Part shown: positions 19,001-27,586 of the stretch, in pieces
How positions within the stretch are numbered: position 1 is the stretch's first letter
How the letters are laid out: every line of letters starts with the position of its first letter
From: Pseudoalteromonas phenolica
Lineage (GTDB): Bacteria > Pseudomonadota > Gammaproteobacteria > Enterobacterales > Alteromonadaceae
NCBI RefSeq assembly: GCF_001444405.1
Contig: NZ_CP013188.1
Span: forward strand, 1 to 64,000
DNA length: 64,000 bases
Direction: 5' to 3'
The notes under the pieces: model-generated
Seen by the model: only the letters and a program-made list of their open reading frames with translations
What the model was told of the DNA's origin: nothing
Databases searched by the model: none
Program-made: the position numbers and the translations under genes

Positions 19001-19400
19001 GCGCCCATTTTTCTTTATAGTTGTCAGCTGTTTATATATATCTTATTCAAATGCGCAGACTTCTCCTGCGCAGATTAAACAGCATGCTTTCTCCCTCGTT
19101 ATAAAACCTATTACCTGTGTTGTAAAAAGTTTAGGTGAAGAATGTCAAATGAGAGCAAATGTGATTTGGCAATCACCAGTTTCACAAAATATATGTTTAT
19201 TTCAAGATAAACTGCAGCTGAAATGTTGGGCAAAGCAAAATCAAGTCTCGGAATTGATTGATGTGACACTCGATAAAACTATGGTATTCAGTCTGCGTGA
19301 CTCAAAGCAGCGCACATTGGTTGAACAAACTATTAAAGTGCATGCATTGAGTAGTCGAAAGTACCGCAGAAAGTTAAAGTCTGATTGGAGTTTATTTTAA
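18990..19400 (+). CDS. DUF3019 family periplasmic protein
   Basis: Encodes 136 residues: a signal peptide (to about SYSNAQ), then a small domain with four cysteines (in ITCVV, EECQM, NICLF and LKCWA) that could form two disulfides. I recognise it as the DUF3019 family often found between a MipA/OmpV gene and an OmpR-type regulator. It starts inside the end of the MipA gene, and its TAA overlaps the regulator ATG by one base (TAATG), so translation is coupled. Function unknown; a periplasmic accessory to the sensor is plausible. Confidence 0.8.
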   Translation: MSFRRPFFFIVVSCLYISYSNAQTSPAQIKQHAFSLVIKPITCVVKSLGEECQMRANVIWQSPVSQNICLFQDKLQLKCWAKQNQVSELIDVTLDKTMVFSLRDSKQRTLVEQTIKVHALSSRKYRRKLKSDWSLF

Positions 19401-20089
19401 TGTCAAAAGTCATTTTAGTTGAAGATGATGAGCGCTTAGCAACTTTGACAGCGCAATTTTTGAAAGGTAATGGGTTTGAGGTCGAAGTGATCAATGATGG
19501 TGCTGACGCCGTTGAGAAAATCATTGTGGTGCAACCTGATATAGTGATTTTGGATATTATGCTACCCAATCAGGATGGGTTTAGTATCTGCCGCGCGATC
19601 AAAAATGAGTATTTAGGACCGGTATTGTTTTTAAGTGCCAAGGATAGCGATTTTGATCAAGTAAAAGGGTTGGAGATTGGTGCCGACGATTATGTCATCA
19701 AACCTGTTGAACCATTTGTTTTATTAGCGCGTTTGAATGCCCTACTACGTCGTTGTCAAAATAAGCCTCAGAATCTAGATTCATTAACTTTAGGAAAGTT
19801 AAACATAGATAAAGCCGACCGACGAGTGTATTTAGACAGTAAAGAGATTGAATTAACGAGTTATGAATTTGATTTGTTATGGGCGCTAGCAAGTAATGCA
19901 GGTGAAACTCAAAGCAGAGAATTTATCTACAAACATGTTGTTGGTAGAGAATATGATGGACTGGATCGTAGTGTGGATGTGCGTATTTCACGTTTACGTA
20001 AGAAACTAGGAGATAATTTAGAGCAACCTTTTAGGCTCATCACAGTGTGGGGCAAAGGCTATTTATGCTCAAAATCTGCTTGGGATTAA
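19400..20089 (+). CDS. OmpR-family response regulator
   Basis: Encodes 229 residues. The receiver domain has E8-D9-D10, phosphoacceptor D52 (ILDIMLP) and K in VIKPVEP; a winged-helix output domain follows. It resembles RstA. The ATG at 19400 overlaps the preceding stop, with GGAG nine bases upstream. The kinase at 20096 follows by six bases and is the obvious partner. It probably regulates the MipA-DUF3019 operon it belongs to (inference). Confidence 0.93.
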   Translation: MSKVILVEDDERLATLTAQFLKGNGFEVEVINDGADAVEKIIVVQPDIVILDIMLPNQDGFSICRAIKNEYLGPVLFLSAKDSDFDQVKGLEIGADDYVIKPVEPFVLLARLNALLRRCQNKPQNLDSLTLGKLNIDKADRRVYLDSKEIELTSYEFDLLWALASNAGETQSREFIYKHVVGREYDGLDRSVDVRISRLRKKLGDNLEQPFRLITVWGKGYLCSKSAWD

Positions 20090-20095
20090 AGCAAC

Positions 20096-21316
20096 ATGGT
20101 TCGTCTCTTAATTAGCCTTTACTTGGTGGTGATCACCAGTATTGTTGTAATCAATCAAGCCAGTGACTATGTTTGGCAAAATTGGGTAACACACGCGCCA
20201 GATGAACTTCGTCATGCCAAGCAGGTCGCTCATGTGATGCAGGCACACATTACAACGCCTGAACAGTTACAAGCGAGCTATCAAGGGTTAGATATTGATA
20301 GCATTGCATGGTTAGACGAGCAACGCACTCAATTATTAAATGGTGAAGTATTGACTACTTATAATGCACAGGGCCAAGCATTATTGAGTTTTTTACTTTT
20401 AGATAATTATACCCTAGTTCAACTTGGACCATTTTTACCTTCAGAACCAGCCTCAAATAAGCTATACCTTTTCAAATTCATTTCTTTCTTAGTGCTAGGA
20501 CTATTATTGATTGTTTGGTTACGACCTTTGTGGCTAGATCTGATGCAGTTTAAACGTGTTACAGAGCAATTAGCGCAAGGTAACTTAAACGTTGAGCGTA
20601 AAACTTCTCGCTTTTCTGCCATTTCTGATCTCACCGAGCAATTTCATATCATGGCGCAAAAAGTTGCTAACTTGATGACTGATCAAAAGCAGCTCGTCAA
20701 TGCTGTTTCTCATGAGCTTCGTACTCCGCTTGCGAGATTAAAATTTGCTTTGGCGATGTTACAAAGTACACAGCCTGAGCAAGTTTCAGGTATGCAACAA
20801 GATGTACAAGAGATGGAATCATTAATCGACGAAATGCTTAGTTACGCGCGTTTAGAAATCGCTGGAGAGCAGTTAAGTTGTGAAGAGTTTAATCTATCAG
20901 AGTTATTGCTGGCGCAACTTGATAAGCTACAAGGGCTCAGTGGTAAAGAAATTACCACGTCTATTTCATCAGGTGTGCTAGTCAATGCCAATGCGCACTA
21001 CCTTGCCCGTGTACTACAAAATTTGCTGCAAAATGCTGATAAATATGGTTCTAACAGAATTGATGTATCTCTCATAGAGGTTGAGCAGCACATTTTTATT
21101 AAGATTGACGATGATGGGGAAGGGATAGCTGAAGACCAATATGAGACGGTATTTATGCCTTTTGTTCGATTAGAAAAGAGTCGTAATAAGCACCTTGGTG
21201 GTTATGGGCTTGGTTTGGCCATTGTGAAAAAAATTGTGAGTTGGCATAAAGGACAATGCGTGGTAGCGAAAAGTAAACTTGGCGGCGCGAGTTTTGAGAT
21301 TACCTTGCCAAAATAA
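20096..21316 (+). CDS. Sensor histidine kinase, RstB-like
   Basis: Encodes 406 residues with two membrane segments (about 4-22 and 122-142) flanking a periplasmic loop of about 100 residues. HAMP, HisKA with H206 (AVSHELRTP), and HATPase with NLLQNADKYG, DDDGEGI and GGYGLGLAI boxes follow. All kinase motifs are intact. It is last in the four-gene envelope operon, after the regulator it should phosphorylate. The periplasmic loop could read the state of MipA or the DUF3019 protein (inference). Confidence 0.92.
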   Translation: MVRLLISLYLVVITSIVVINQASDYVWQNWVTHAPDELRHAKQVAHVMQAHITTPEQLQASYQGLDIDSIAWLDEQRTQLLNGEVLTTYNAQGQALLSFLLLDNYTLVQLGPFLPSEPASNKLYLFKFISFLVLGLLLIVWLRPLWLDLMQFKRVTEQLAQGNLNVERKTSRFSAISDLTEQFHIMAQKVANLMTDQKQLVNAVSHELRTPLARLKFALAMLQSTQPEQVSGMQQDVQEMESLIDEMLSYARLEIAGEQLSCEEFNLSELLLAQLDKLQGLSGKEITTSISSGVLVNANAHYLARVLQNLLQNADKYGSNRIDVSLIEVEQHIFIKIDDDGEGIAEDQYETVFMPFVRLEKSRNKHLGGYGLGLAIVKKIVSWHKGQCVVAKSKLGGASFEITLPK

Positions 21317-21367
21317 AATAGACGGGAAAAGATGTTTAAATTTAAAGATTTAGAAATGGTTTTGAAA

Positions 21368-21400
21368 ACAACAAAGGCCTCAAGTAAGGCCTTTGTTGTT
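21368..21400. terminator. Bidirectional terminator between the kinase and lipoprotein genes
   Basis: A long perfect stem (ACAACAAAGGCCT/AGGCCTTTGTTGT) with a CAAGTA loop lies between convergent genes. Confidence 0.88.
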
Positions 21401-21408
21401 AGTACAAA

Positions 21409-21948
21409 TTATTCAAATTCTAAAGTGATGTAATTTGTTACGAACGGATCAATGGTAATCGTACCTGTTGCATAGGATTTTCTGTCAACACCTCTGGTTT
21501 GCGCTTTAATGTAATACTTTCCCGCTGGCAGCGTAATATTTTCATTAAAAGTTGTATCAAATTTAGTTCTTGTATTAATTAACCAGCCTTCTGGTGAATA
21601 CTCATATAAGTAAGCTTCGAATGCGACGTTACCAATGCGAGGGTGAAAAGAGCGCTCTACTGTGAGTCTTGTCTTTTCATTTGGGTTACGCTCAGATTTA
21701 CTAATTGTTGTTTGACCATAATCTCTTGATGTTTTTTTGGCATCGAGTATGTAAATCTTTTCACGTTTTACCGAATAATTACCAGATTGATTAGGTGTGT
21801 TTGTTACAGGAGCTGATGGGCTTGTAGAACCAAGGATACCGTTTATTGCACCGTTAACGCCGTCTTTTACAGTTCGTTCAACAGTTGTTGTTGAACAGCC
21901 TGATAGTGCCGTAATAGCGGTGAATAATAACGCGAGTTGAGTTTTCAT
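21409..21948 (-). CDS. Uncharacterised lipoprotein
   Basis: Encodes 179 residues with a clear lipoprotein signal (ALLFTAITALSGC). A low-complexity Gly/Ser/Pro/Thr/Asn linker follows, then a compact beta-rich domain (about 60-179) with an immunoglobulin-like look. I chose the ATG at 21948 because AGGACG precedes it and the signal then begins at residue 1. An upstream ATG at 21987 is less likely. I recognise no family. An operator-like inverted repeat lies 35 bases upstream. Confidence 0.7.
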   Translation of the reverse strand: MKTQLALLFTAITALSGCSTTTVERTVKDGVNGAINGILGSTSPSAPVTNTPNQSGNYSVKREKIYILDAKKTSRDYGQTTISKSERNPNEKTRLTVERSFHPRIGNVAFEAYLYEYSPEGWLINTRTKFDTTFNENITLPAGKYYIKAQTRGVDRKSYATGTITIDPFVTNYITLEFE

Positions 21949-22362
21949 ATTTCGTCCTAGTCGTTTTTGGCTTACCTTAAAGTTCAAAAGTACAGACTTT
22001 TGAATGCGTTATTATTAAACAATTTACCTGTTATCTGCAATAAATAATATCTAAAATGGGTGCAAGGACTGTTTTTATACCCATCCACTTAATTGAGACA
22101 GTTATTTTAAAGATAATAAAATTTGCCGATAAAATCGCTCACGCTTCCTACTAACGCTGAGATACCCACACTCATGTTGGTAAAGCGAAAATTTTGCTAT
22201 TTAGTTGTTCTTTATTATCGCTCCTGCATAGCTCTATCTTCTGCATCTATGCAGTCGTAATTAAGAAATTTTTAACGAAGCTAGCGTTAGTTTTAGTGCC
22301 TCAAAATGATTGAGTATTGGTATTAGTCCCTAGAAAAGAGCAACTATTGTTGAAGATTTGTA
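21949..22362. other. Gene-free spacer upstream of a lipoprotein gene
   Basis: It holds a perfect inverted repeat, TTCAAAAGT-ACAG-ACTTTTGAA at 21983-22004, close to the lipoprotein start and therefore a possible operator. The remainder (about 22010-22362) shows no gene, RNA or repeat that I can support. Confidence 0.5.
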
Positions 22363-22776
22363 CTAATAATCAACTCGCTTGCGAAGCTGTTTTGTTTGAC
22401 CTTTTTTGACTTTGCTATCGACGCGTTTTCGTTGTGAGCTGCGAGTAGGTTTTGTATCTCTTCGTGCCTTTTGAACTTTAATGGCATTTAAAATAAGGGC
22501 TTTTAAGCGCTCCAATGACTCCTCTTTATTCATTTCTTGGCTACGATGAGATTGCGCCTTTATGACGATAACCCCCTCTTTGGTGATCCTGGAGTCTTTT
22601 AACGCGAGCAGTCTTTCTTTGTAAAATTGTGGCAGTGATGAACGTTTAATATCGAACTTTAAATGAATGGCGGTTGATACTTTATTGACGTTTTGACCGC
22701 CTGCGCCTTGGGCGCGGATCGCGCTGAACTCTAATTGCCAAGCTGGAATTTCAACATTGTTTGATAAAGTTAACAT
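22363..22776 (-). CDS. arfB: Alternative ribosome-rescue factor ArfB
   Basis: Peptidyl-tRNA hydrolase that rescues stalled ribosomes lacking a stop codon (YaeJ). The 137 residues match the family length of about 140. The catalytic GGQ motif (GAGGQNVNKVSTA, near residues 24-36) is present. The lysine/arginine-rich C-terminal tail, which in the family enters the mRNA channel, covers about 105-137. Confidence 0.94.
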   Translation of the reverse strand: MLTLSNNVEIPAWQLEFSAIRAQGAGGQNVNKVSTAIHLKFDIKRSSLPQFYKERLLALKDSRITKEGVIVIKAQSHRSQEMNKEESLERLKALILNAIKVQKARRDTKPTRSSQRKRVDSKVKKGQTKQLRKRVDY

Positions 22777-22914
22777 ATCACTACTCTTGGTATCTAATTA
22801 ATATCGAGAGTTTAACATGCCAGCTGTAGATGTTTGCAGTTTTGAAGAAATGTTGGTTACAAGCAATTGTTTAAGATAAATCACGGCATCCTTGCCATGG
22901 CAAGTGCTTGGGAA

Positions 22915-23217
22915 TTAATGGCCTAGCTGGTACTTATGCGCTAATTGTTGTTGTGAATATTGAAGTGCGCGTTTTGTTGCTTGTAATAAGTCTTTACCCT
23001 TGGCTTTTATCTGCATACTCGGCAAGCCCGGTAACAATAATTCGATACTGCATTGCTTCATGCTGATGGCTTGATCGTGATGTATGTCTTTTACATTGAT
23101 AGTAATTTTACGGATGTTTTTACTGTACTTAGACAGTTTGCTATTCACTAGTCGTGAAATTTGCATTTTTGTCGCAGCATTTTGCAATTTATCTTGTAGC
23201 GTCAAAATCAGTTTCAT
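22915..23217 (-). CDS. HPF/RaiA-like ribosome-associated protein
   Basis: Encodes 100 residues, consistent with the short S30AE (HPF/YfiA) fold that binds the ribosome at the decoding centre in stationary phase. It is lysine-rich, with a C-terminal helix carrying KDLLQATKRALQYSQQQL. It lies near another ribosome-rescue gene (arfB) on the same strand, 138 bases apart, and is divergent from the LysR gene. The fold assignment is by pattern only. Confidence 0.68.
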   Translation of the reverse strand: MKLILTLQDKLQNAATKMQISRLVNSKLSKYSKNIRKITINVKDIHHDQAISMKQCSIELLLPGLPSMQIKAKGKDLLQATKRALQYSQQQLAHKYQLGH

Positions 23218-23340
23218 CGTTTAAATTCCAATCAGTTTATAAAGTTTTATCGCGATATATTGCAGCGATGGAATTAATCTACTAATGTAATAGAAAAGAA
23301 AAAAGCTGATTAAATCTTACTTAGGGTTCGGTGAAATCGA

Positions 23341-24234
23341 ATGATTACCAACATAAATTACAACCACCTTTATTACTTTTGGCAAGTAAGCCGCCATGGC
23401 AGCATCGCGGCAGCCAGTAAAGTGTTACATCTGACACCACAAACGGTCAGTGCGCAAATTACCAGTCTTGAACATAGACTCGGTAAACCATTATTTTTAC
23501 GTGAAGGGCGAGGTTTACGACTAACTGAGTTTGGTCAAGTGACGAAACAATATGCTGACGATATGTTTGCCATTGCCGAAGAATGGCTTGAAACTACGCA
23601 GGGTGATATGAGTAATGTCTCTAAAACGCTCAGAGTAGGTATCTCCGATTCTTTACCAAAGTCCTTGGTATCTAAATGGCTAGCACCTCTGATTGAAAAC
23701 GAACGTATTTCGAATTTACATTGTATTGACGGTCAGCAAGCTGAGCTATTGGCGCAAATGGCCACGCACAAGCTTGATCTAGTATTAGCTGATAAGCCAT
23801 TAGATAGTAGTCTGCCGTTTAAAGCTTTTTGTCATGAGATAGGAAAGAGCCAACTGGGCTTTTTTGGTAAAGCCAGCTTACAAAGTAGTGTTCAAACTCA
23901 ATTCCCTAACCTCTTAAGCGAGCTACCAGTGATTTTACCAGCTAAAACCAGCCCGGTGACAAACGCGATTAAATTTTGGTTAGAAGACCTAGAGCTAGAA
24001 GTATCTGTAGCGGGTCATGTTGATGACAGTGCATTAATGAAAGCACTTGGTGAGCAAGGTTTTGGCATCTTCCCTGCGCCATTGTCAATTAAGCAGGAAA
24101 TCGAAAAAGCACTTGATGTGACTTATTTAGGTTCAATTGAAAATGTCTATCAGCATTATTATGCGTTTACACCTGATAGATTAATTAAAGATTCAATTTA
24201 CTCGGAGTTTGTGAAAAACGCACAAAGCTGCTGA
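23341..24234 (+). CDS. LysR-family regulator, NhaR-like
   Basis: Encodes 297 residues. The winged HTH (about 5-65) opens with INYNHLYYFW and LTPQTVSAQI, which closely resembles E. coli NhaR, the Na+-responsive activator of the nhaA antiporter gene. A periplasmic-binding-protein-like effector domain follows. No antiporter gene lies beside it, so the target is unclear. It is transcribed alone and divergent from the HPF-like gene. Confidence 0.85.
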   Translation: MITNINYNHLYYFWQVSRHGSIAAASKVLHLTPQTVSAQITSLEHRLGKPLFLREGRGLRLTEFGQVTKQYADDMFAIAEEWLETTQGDMSNVSKTLRVGISDSLPKSLVSKWLAPLIENERISNLHCIDGQQAELLAQMATHKLDLVLADKPLDSSLPFKAFCHEIGKSQLGFFGKASLQSSVQTQFPNLLSELPVILPAKTSPVTNAIKFWLEDLELEVSVAGHVDDSALMKALGEQGFGIFPAPLSIKQEIEKALDVTYLGSIENVYQHYYAFTPDRLIKDSIYSEFVKNAQSC

Positions 24235-24318
24235 TGTTATAAGCCTAAAATTAAAGAAATTAGGGGCTTTGTACTTTTGTGAGTACAATACGCCCCCATT
24301 TACTTTTTTGAGCCCATT

Positions 24319-25281
24319 ATGCAGTCCTCAGCACTCTCATTTCTTGATTCTCATCTTGCTAGTATTTCTCCGTTACCTAATGAAGTGAGGCGCTTATTTC
24401 ATGGTCGTGGAAAGGCGTTTGAGGGGCTTGAGCAATTGACTATTGACTGGCTTGATGGACAAATATTGATTTCAATTTTCAAAGAAGTGAATGAAGACTT
24501 CTTGTCAGTGCTAAAACAGCATATTGCGTCCTGGTTGCAGATAGATGCATGGAAAACGCAAGTAAAAAGTGTTTTGCTCCAGTATAGATTTAGGATGAAT
24601 TCACCAATAGAAGTGATTTTTGGTGAGTTAACTGAGCGCCAGAATGTCGTTGAAAATAAATTAAAATTTCAGCTCGATTTAGGCCAAAAACAAAATAACG
24701 GGTTATTTTTAGATATGCGTTATGGCCGTAAATGGGTATTAGAAAACAGTCAAAATAAGCGTGTTTTAAATCTTTTTTCTTATACCTGTGGGTTTTCAGT
24801 TGCTGCTGTTGCTGGAGGGGCTCAAAGTGTTGTTAATCTTGATATGGCTAAAGCGGCACTATCAAAAGGTAGGGTGAATCATCAGTTAAATGAGCATGAT
24901 TTAAGACAAGTCCGTTTTTTAGGGTATGACTTATTTAAATCTTGGGGGAAAGTCAAAAAGTTCGGCCCATATGACTTAATTATCATCGACCCACCGAGTT
25001 TTCAAAAAGGCAGTTTTGCACTGACCAAAGATTATAAAAAGATTTTACGCCGTTTACATGAGTTACTCAGCGAAGACGGGCAAGTGCTAGCTTGCGTGAA
25101 TGACCCTGATCTCTCTTCTCAATTTTTAATTGACGAAATGGCGGAGCATGCACCTTCAATGCGTTATTTGCGTCGTTTAGAAAATCCACCTGAGTTCATT
25201 GATAGTGACCCAGAAGCCAGCCTAAAAAGTTTATTGTTTGTTTTTGATGGAAACCCAGGTGATGTTGAAGTCTTATCTTAA
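24319..25281 (+). CDS. Class I SAM-dependent rRNA methyltransferase (RlmI/RlmK-like)
   Basis: Encodes 320 residues. Motif I is NLFSYTCGFSVAA (about 153-165), an acidic residue in NLDMAKAA follows, and the catalytic DPPSF motif lies near 229-233. This matches the COG1092-type methyltransferases acting on 23S rRNA cytosine or guanine. The N-terminal PUA domain of RlmI is replaced by a shorter segment, so the exact target base is unknown. Family B and family A repeats follow within 60 bases of its stop. Confidence 0.85.
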   Translation: MQSSALSFLDSHLASISPLPNEVRRLFHGRGKAFEGLEQLTIDWLDGQILISIFKEVNEDFLSVLKQHIASWLQIDAWKTQVKSVLLQYRFRMNSPIEVIFGELTERQNVVENKLKFQLDLGQKQNNGLFLDMRYGRKWVLENSQNKRVLNLFSYTCGFSVAAVAGGAQSVVNLDMAKAALSKGRVNHQLNEHDLRQVRFLGYDLFKSWGKVKKFGPYDLIIIDPPSFQKGSFALTKDYKKILRRLHELLSEDGQVLACVNDPDLSSQFLIDEMAEHAPSMRYLRRLENPPEFIDSDPEASLKSLLFVFDGNPGDVEVLS

Positions 25282-25304
25282 GCTTTAAATCAACTATAAA
25301 TGGA

Positions 25305-25323
25305 GTGTAAAGGGGCTTTACAC
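25305..25323. repeat. Family B palindrome copy 3 (best copy)
   Basis: GTGTAAAG-GGG-CTTTACAC has perfect arms, and the dyad extends outward to 298-330 (AAATGGA.../...TCCATTT), giving a 15-bp stem. It lies 23 bases after the methyltransferase stop, so it may also act as a terminator. Confidence 0.8.
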
Positions 25324-25339
25324 TCCATTTTAAAGTAAT

Positions 25340-25585
25340 AGATCATGATTTTTCCAACTCAAACTTTTGATAGCAAATTGTTTGTGCTTAAAGTCTAAAT
25401 CTGCTTTTCTTATTTTTATTCTAGAGATTTAGGCTGAATTGTACTTTTAAGATGAAAAAAATAACCTTATTTTGAGATTTAAATTGAATTAATCTAAATA
25501 AGGGAGGGTCAAAAAAGTCTGATAAACCGAAATTTTACCAACTCGAGACGTTGTATTTTTTCTTGAGATCAAAATTTTACTAACG
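25340..25585 (+). repeat. Family A 20-mers, three copies
   Basis: Plus-strand copies at 25340-25359 (AGATCATGATTTTTCCAACT, 18/20), 25524-25543 (degenerate, no GATC) and 25566-25585 (AGATCAAAATTTTACTAACG, 18/20). Confidence 0.7.
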
Positions 25586-25757
25586 TGGTTAACTTATTAT
25601 TTGATTCACTAGGCCAGAGCTATATGATTGAGCTTTCTGATCTATATTAATTTTTAAGTTAAATAGTTGTTTATATCGGTTAAATTAACTTGTTCATTTT
25701 AATCTAGCAGGTATAGTTTATGGCTGCTTTTAGATATCAAATAGGATTTGGCGTATT

Positions 25758-26222
25758 ATGCAATTAGTCGATTTAAACCCAGAAGATCCAAATGCAATCG
25801 AGTTATTTGCGGAGATCGATCGGCTGATGAATACACTTTACCCTATTGCCAGCGACCAATCTTTGGATTTGTCTGAACTTCGCCAACCTAATGTGCGCGC
25901 GATCGGGTTACAAAACGAAGATGGCATTGTTGCCTGTGGTGCCATTGTAAAACAGTTTGATAAAACACTATATGGTGAGCTGAAACGTTTATACGTGAAG
26001 CCGGCTTATCGTGGCAAAGGGCTATCTAAACGCATTATGCAAACGTTACTTCATTATGCTGGAGAAGCTCAAATACCGCTTATGCGTCTTGAAACGGGTA
26101 GTAAACAAGCTGAGGCGATTAGCTTGTACGAAAGTTTGGGTTTTAAGCGCTGTGAACGTTTTGGTCTGTACCGAGACAATCCATTAAGTGTATTTATGGA
26201 GCTCCCGCTTAATAAAGTGTAA
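25758..26222 (+). CDS. GNAT family N-acetyltransferase
   Basis: Encodes 154 residues with the acetyl-CoA binding motif V (LKRLYVKPAYRGKGLSKRIMQ, about 76-96, R/Q-x-x-G-x-G/A form) and a C-terminal YESLGFKRCERF segment. The substrate cannot be read from the sequence. It is monocistronic, downstream of the repeat hub. Confidence 0.85.
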   Translation: MQLVDLNPEDPNAIELFAEIDRLMNTLYPIASDQSLDLSELRQPNVRAIGLQNEDGIVACGAIVKQFDKTLYGELKRLYVKPAYRGKGLSKRIMQTLLHYAGEAQIPLMRLETGSKQAEAISLYESLGFKRCERFGLYRDNPLSVFMELPLNKV

Positions 26223-26345
26223 GTCGTATTAGGCAATTATTTGTAAGCATCTGTAATAGCGATATTTTATTTTTTGCAGTAATTTCCACCCCTGTGTTCT
26301 ATCTTTATTATGATTATTCTGTTTTAAGTAAGGAGACTCTTGACG

Positions 26346-26714
26346 ATGAAAGTACTTGTTGTTGATGATATGGCCGCTATGCGACATGTGATGATGAACA
26401 TGTTAAGGCATGTGGGGTTCGAACACTTAGATGAAGCTGTCGATGGTTTTCAAGCACTTAGTATGCTTAAGAATACTTCTTATGATCTGGTGATCACAGA
26501 TCTTAACATGCCTAAAATGGACGGGCAGCAGTTACTTAAGTCGATCCGAAATGATCAAAAATTAAAAGACACGCCTGTGATAATGGTAACTTGCGAAAGT
26601 GATAAACAAAAAGTGCAGCAGGCTTTATTAGAAAAAGTCAGTGGCTTTATTTTGAAACCTTTCAACTTACAAACTCTTGAAAAGCAGCTATCAAGGCTAA
26701 GAGAAGCGGTTTAA
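26346..26714 (+). CDS. CheY-like single-domain response regulator
   Basis: Encodes 122 residues of receiver domain only: acidic pocket D7-D8, phosphoacceptor D52 (VITDLNMP), T in VTCESD and K in LKPFN. It is close to CheY in length but has no chemotaxis genes next to it. I placed the start at the ATG at 26346, 10 bases after AGGAG. An in-frame TTG at 26340 is possible. It probably relays to a flagellar or signalling target encoded elsewhere (inference). Confidence 0.9.
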   Translation: MKVLVVDDMAAMRHVMMNMLRHVGFEHLDEAVDGFQALSMLKNTSYDLVITDLNMPKMDGQQLLKSIRNDQKLKDTPVIMVTCESDKQKVQQALLEKVSGFILKPFNLQTLEKQLSRLREAV

Positions 26715-26726
26715 AAAATATAAAGA

Positions 26727-26750
26727 GGTATCACTTTTAAAAGCGATACC
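26727..26750. terminator. Hairpin between convergent genes
   Basis: A near-palindrome, GGTATCACTTTT/AAAAGCGATACC, lies between the CheY-like gene and the hydrolase gene. The T run is weak, so terminator function is likely but not certain. Confidence 0.45.
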
Positions 26751-26770
26751 CTGTGTTTTGTGCAATAATT

Positions 26771-27577
26771 TTATAAGGCTTTACTGATTATCTCCATTGC
26801 AGCATTCGTTTGAAAAATATTATGACCGCCTTCGATAATCTTCATTTCTACATTTTTTCCATGCTTCTTTAATTCCCTGTAATACTGTTTGGTCAAATAT
26901 GGCTTAGTTACATCATCCATTTTTGCAACCAGTAAGCTGATCTTGGTTTTATCTGAGACGTTTGCTGCTAGCTCAATAGGAGAAGAGATTGGCAAGTCAC
27001 CCCTGAAAGGTTCATATTCGTTGCGCAGTAGCATGTCTTTTCGCCATGCATTAATATCACAAGGGCATGAAATGGCAATCGCATGATTAATTAAGTTTGG
27101 ATAAAGCCCAATTATTCGCGTTGTTATTGCTGCGCCACCGGAATGTCCAATTAAGACTACTTTTCCTGCTTTATGAATATGTTTTAAGGACTTAATCGCG
27201 TCAGTGATTTGCTTTACTCTAACGTCATCATAATTGTCACCTACCGTTAAGCCCATTTCTCCATCTGACTTTCTTCCAAAATCATCTTTGTAGCCAGGTC
27301 GTAGCATGCCGACTGCAATCACATTGTCATTACTCTCAACAATTTTTTGAGCAACACGGTTTTGAACAAAAGGTCGAATAAATGCACTGTCGCCATGAAG
27401 GGCAATGACTAGAGTTGGGTTATCTGAATTTTCTTGACTCTTATAAGTTTCAATCTTGGTACATAGCTCACCAACCAAAACTTCACGATCAATGTTACTA
27501 CATGCTGATTTTGCGAGCGCTTTTTGAGTAGGTAACAGGCTAAATAATATACCTGTGATAAAAAAGATATATTTCAT
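26771..27577 (-). CDS. Exported alpha/beta hydrolase
   Basis: Encodes 268 residues with a signal peptide (cut near QKALAKSA). The alpha/beta-hydrolase nucleophile elbow is GHSGG with S146, the oxyanion region is HGDSAF, and the likely catalytic His is in GGHNIF near the C-terminus. The acid may be in KMDDVTKP. Four cysteines (SACS, ELCT, SCPC) suggest disulfides in the periplasm. It is nine bases downstream of a paralogue that lacks the serine. AAGGAG supports the ATG. Substrate unknown. Confidence 0.82.
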   Translation of the reverse strand: MKYIFFITGILFSLLPTQKALAKSACSNIDREVLVGELCTKIETYKSQENSDNPTLVIALHGDSAFIRPFVQNRVAQKIVESNDNVIAVGMLRPGYKDDFGRKSDGEMGLTVGDNYDDVRVKQITDAIKSLKHIHKAGKVVLIGHSGGAAITTRIIGLYPNLINHAIAISCPCDINAWRKDMLLRNEYEPFRGDLPISSPIELAANVSDKTKISLLVAKMDDVTKPYLTKQYYRELKKHGKNVEMKIIEGGHNIFQTNAAMEIISKAL

Positions 27578-27586
27578 AATTACTCC

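Larger units (their letters stand above)
25282..25757. other. Gene-free hub with both repeat families
   Basis: It holds the best family B palindrome (25305-25323) and three family A copies (25340, 25524 degenerate and 25566). No gene or RNA was seen. The promoter of the GNAT gene should lie at the right edge. Confidence 0.6.

Noticed and set aside
25305..25323. TyrR box (TGTAAA-N6-TTTACA)
   Set aside because: The spacing here is five bases between hexamers in every copy, and sites occur inside genes and next to unrelated genes. Not excluded for single copies.
25298..25330. Family B as simple terminators
   Set aside because: Only some copies follow a gene end; others lie inside sbcD, the GH3 gene and the DUF6702 gene, so termination alone does not explain the family.
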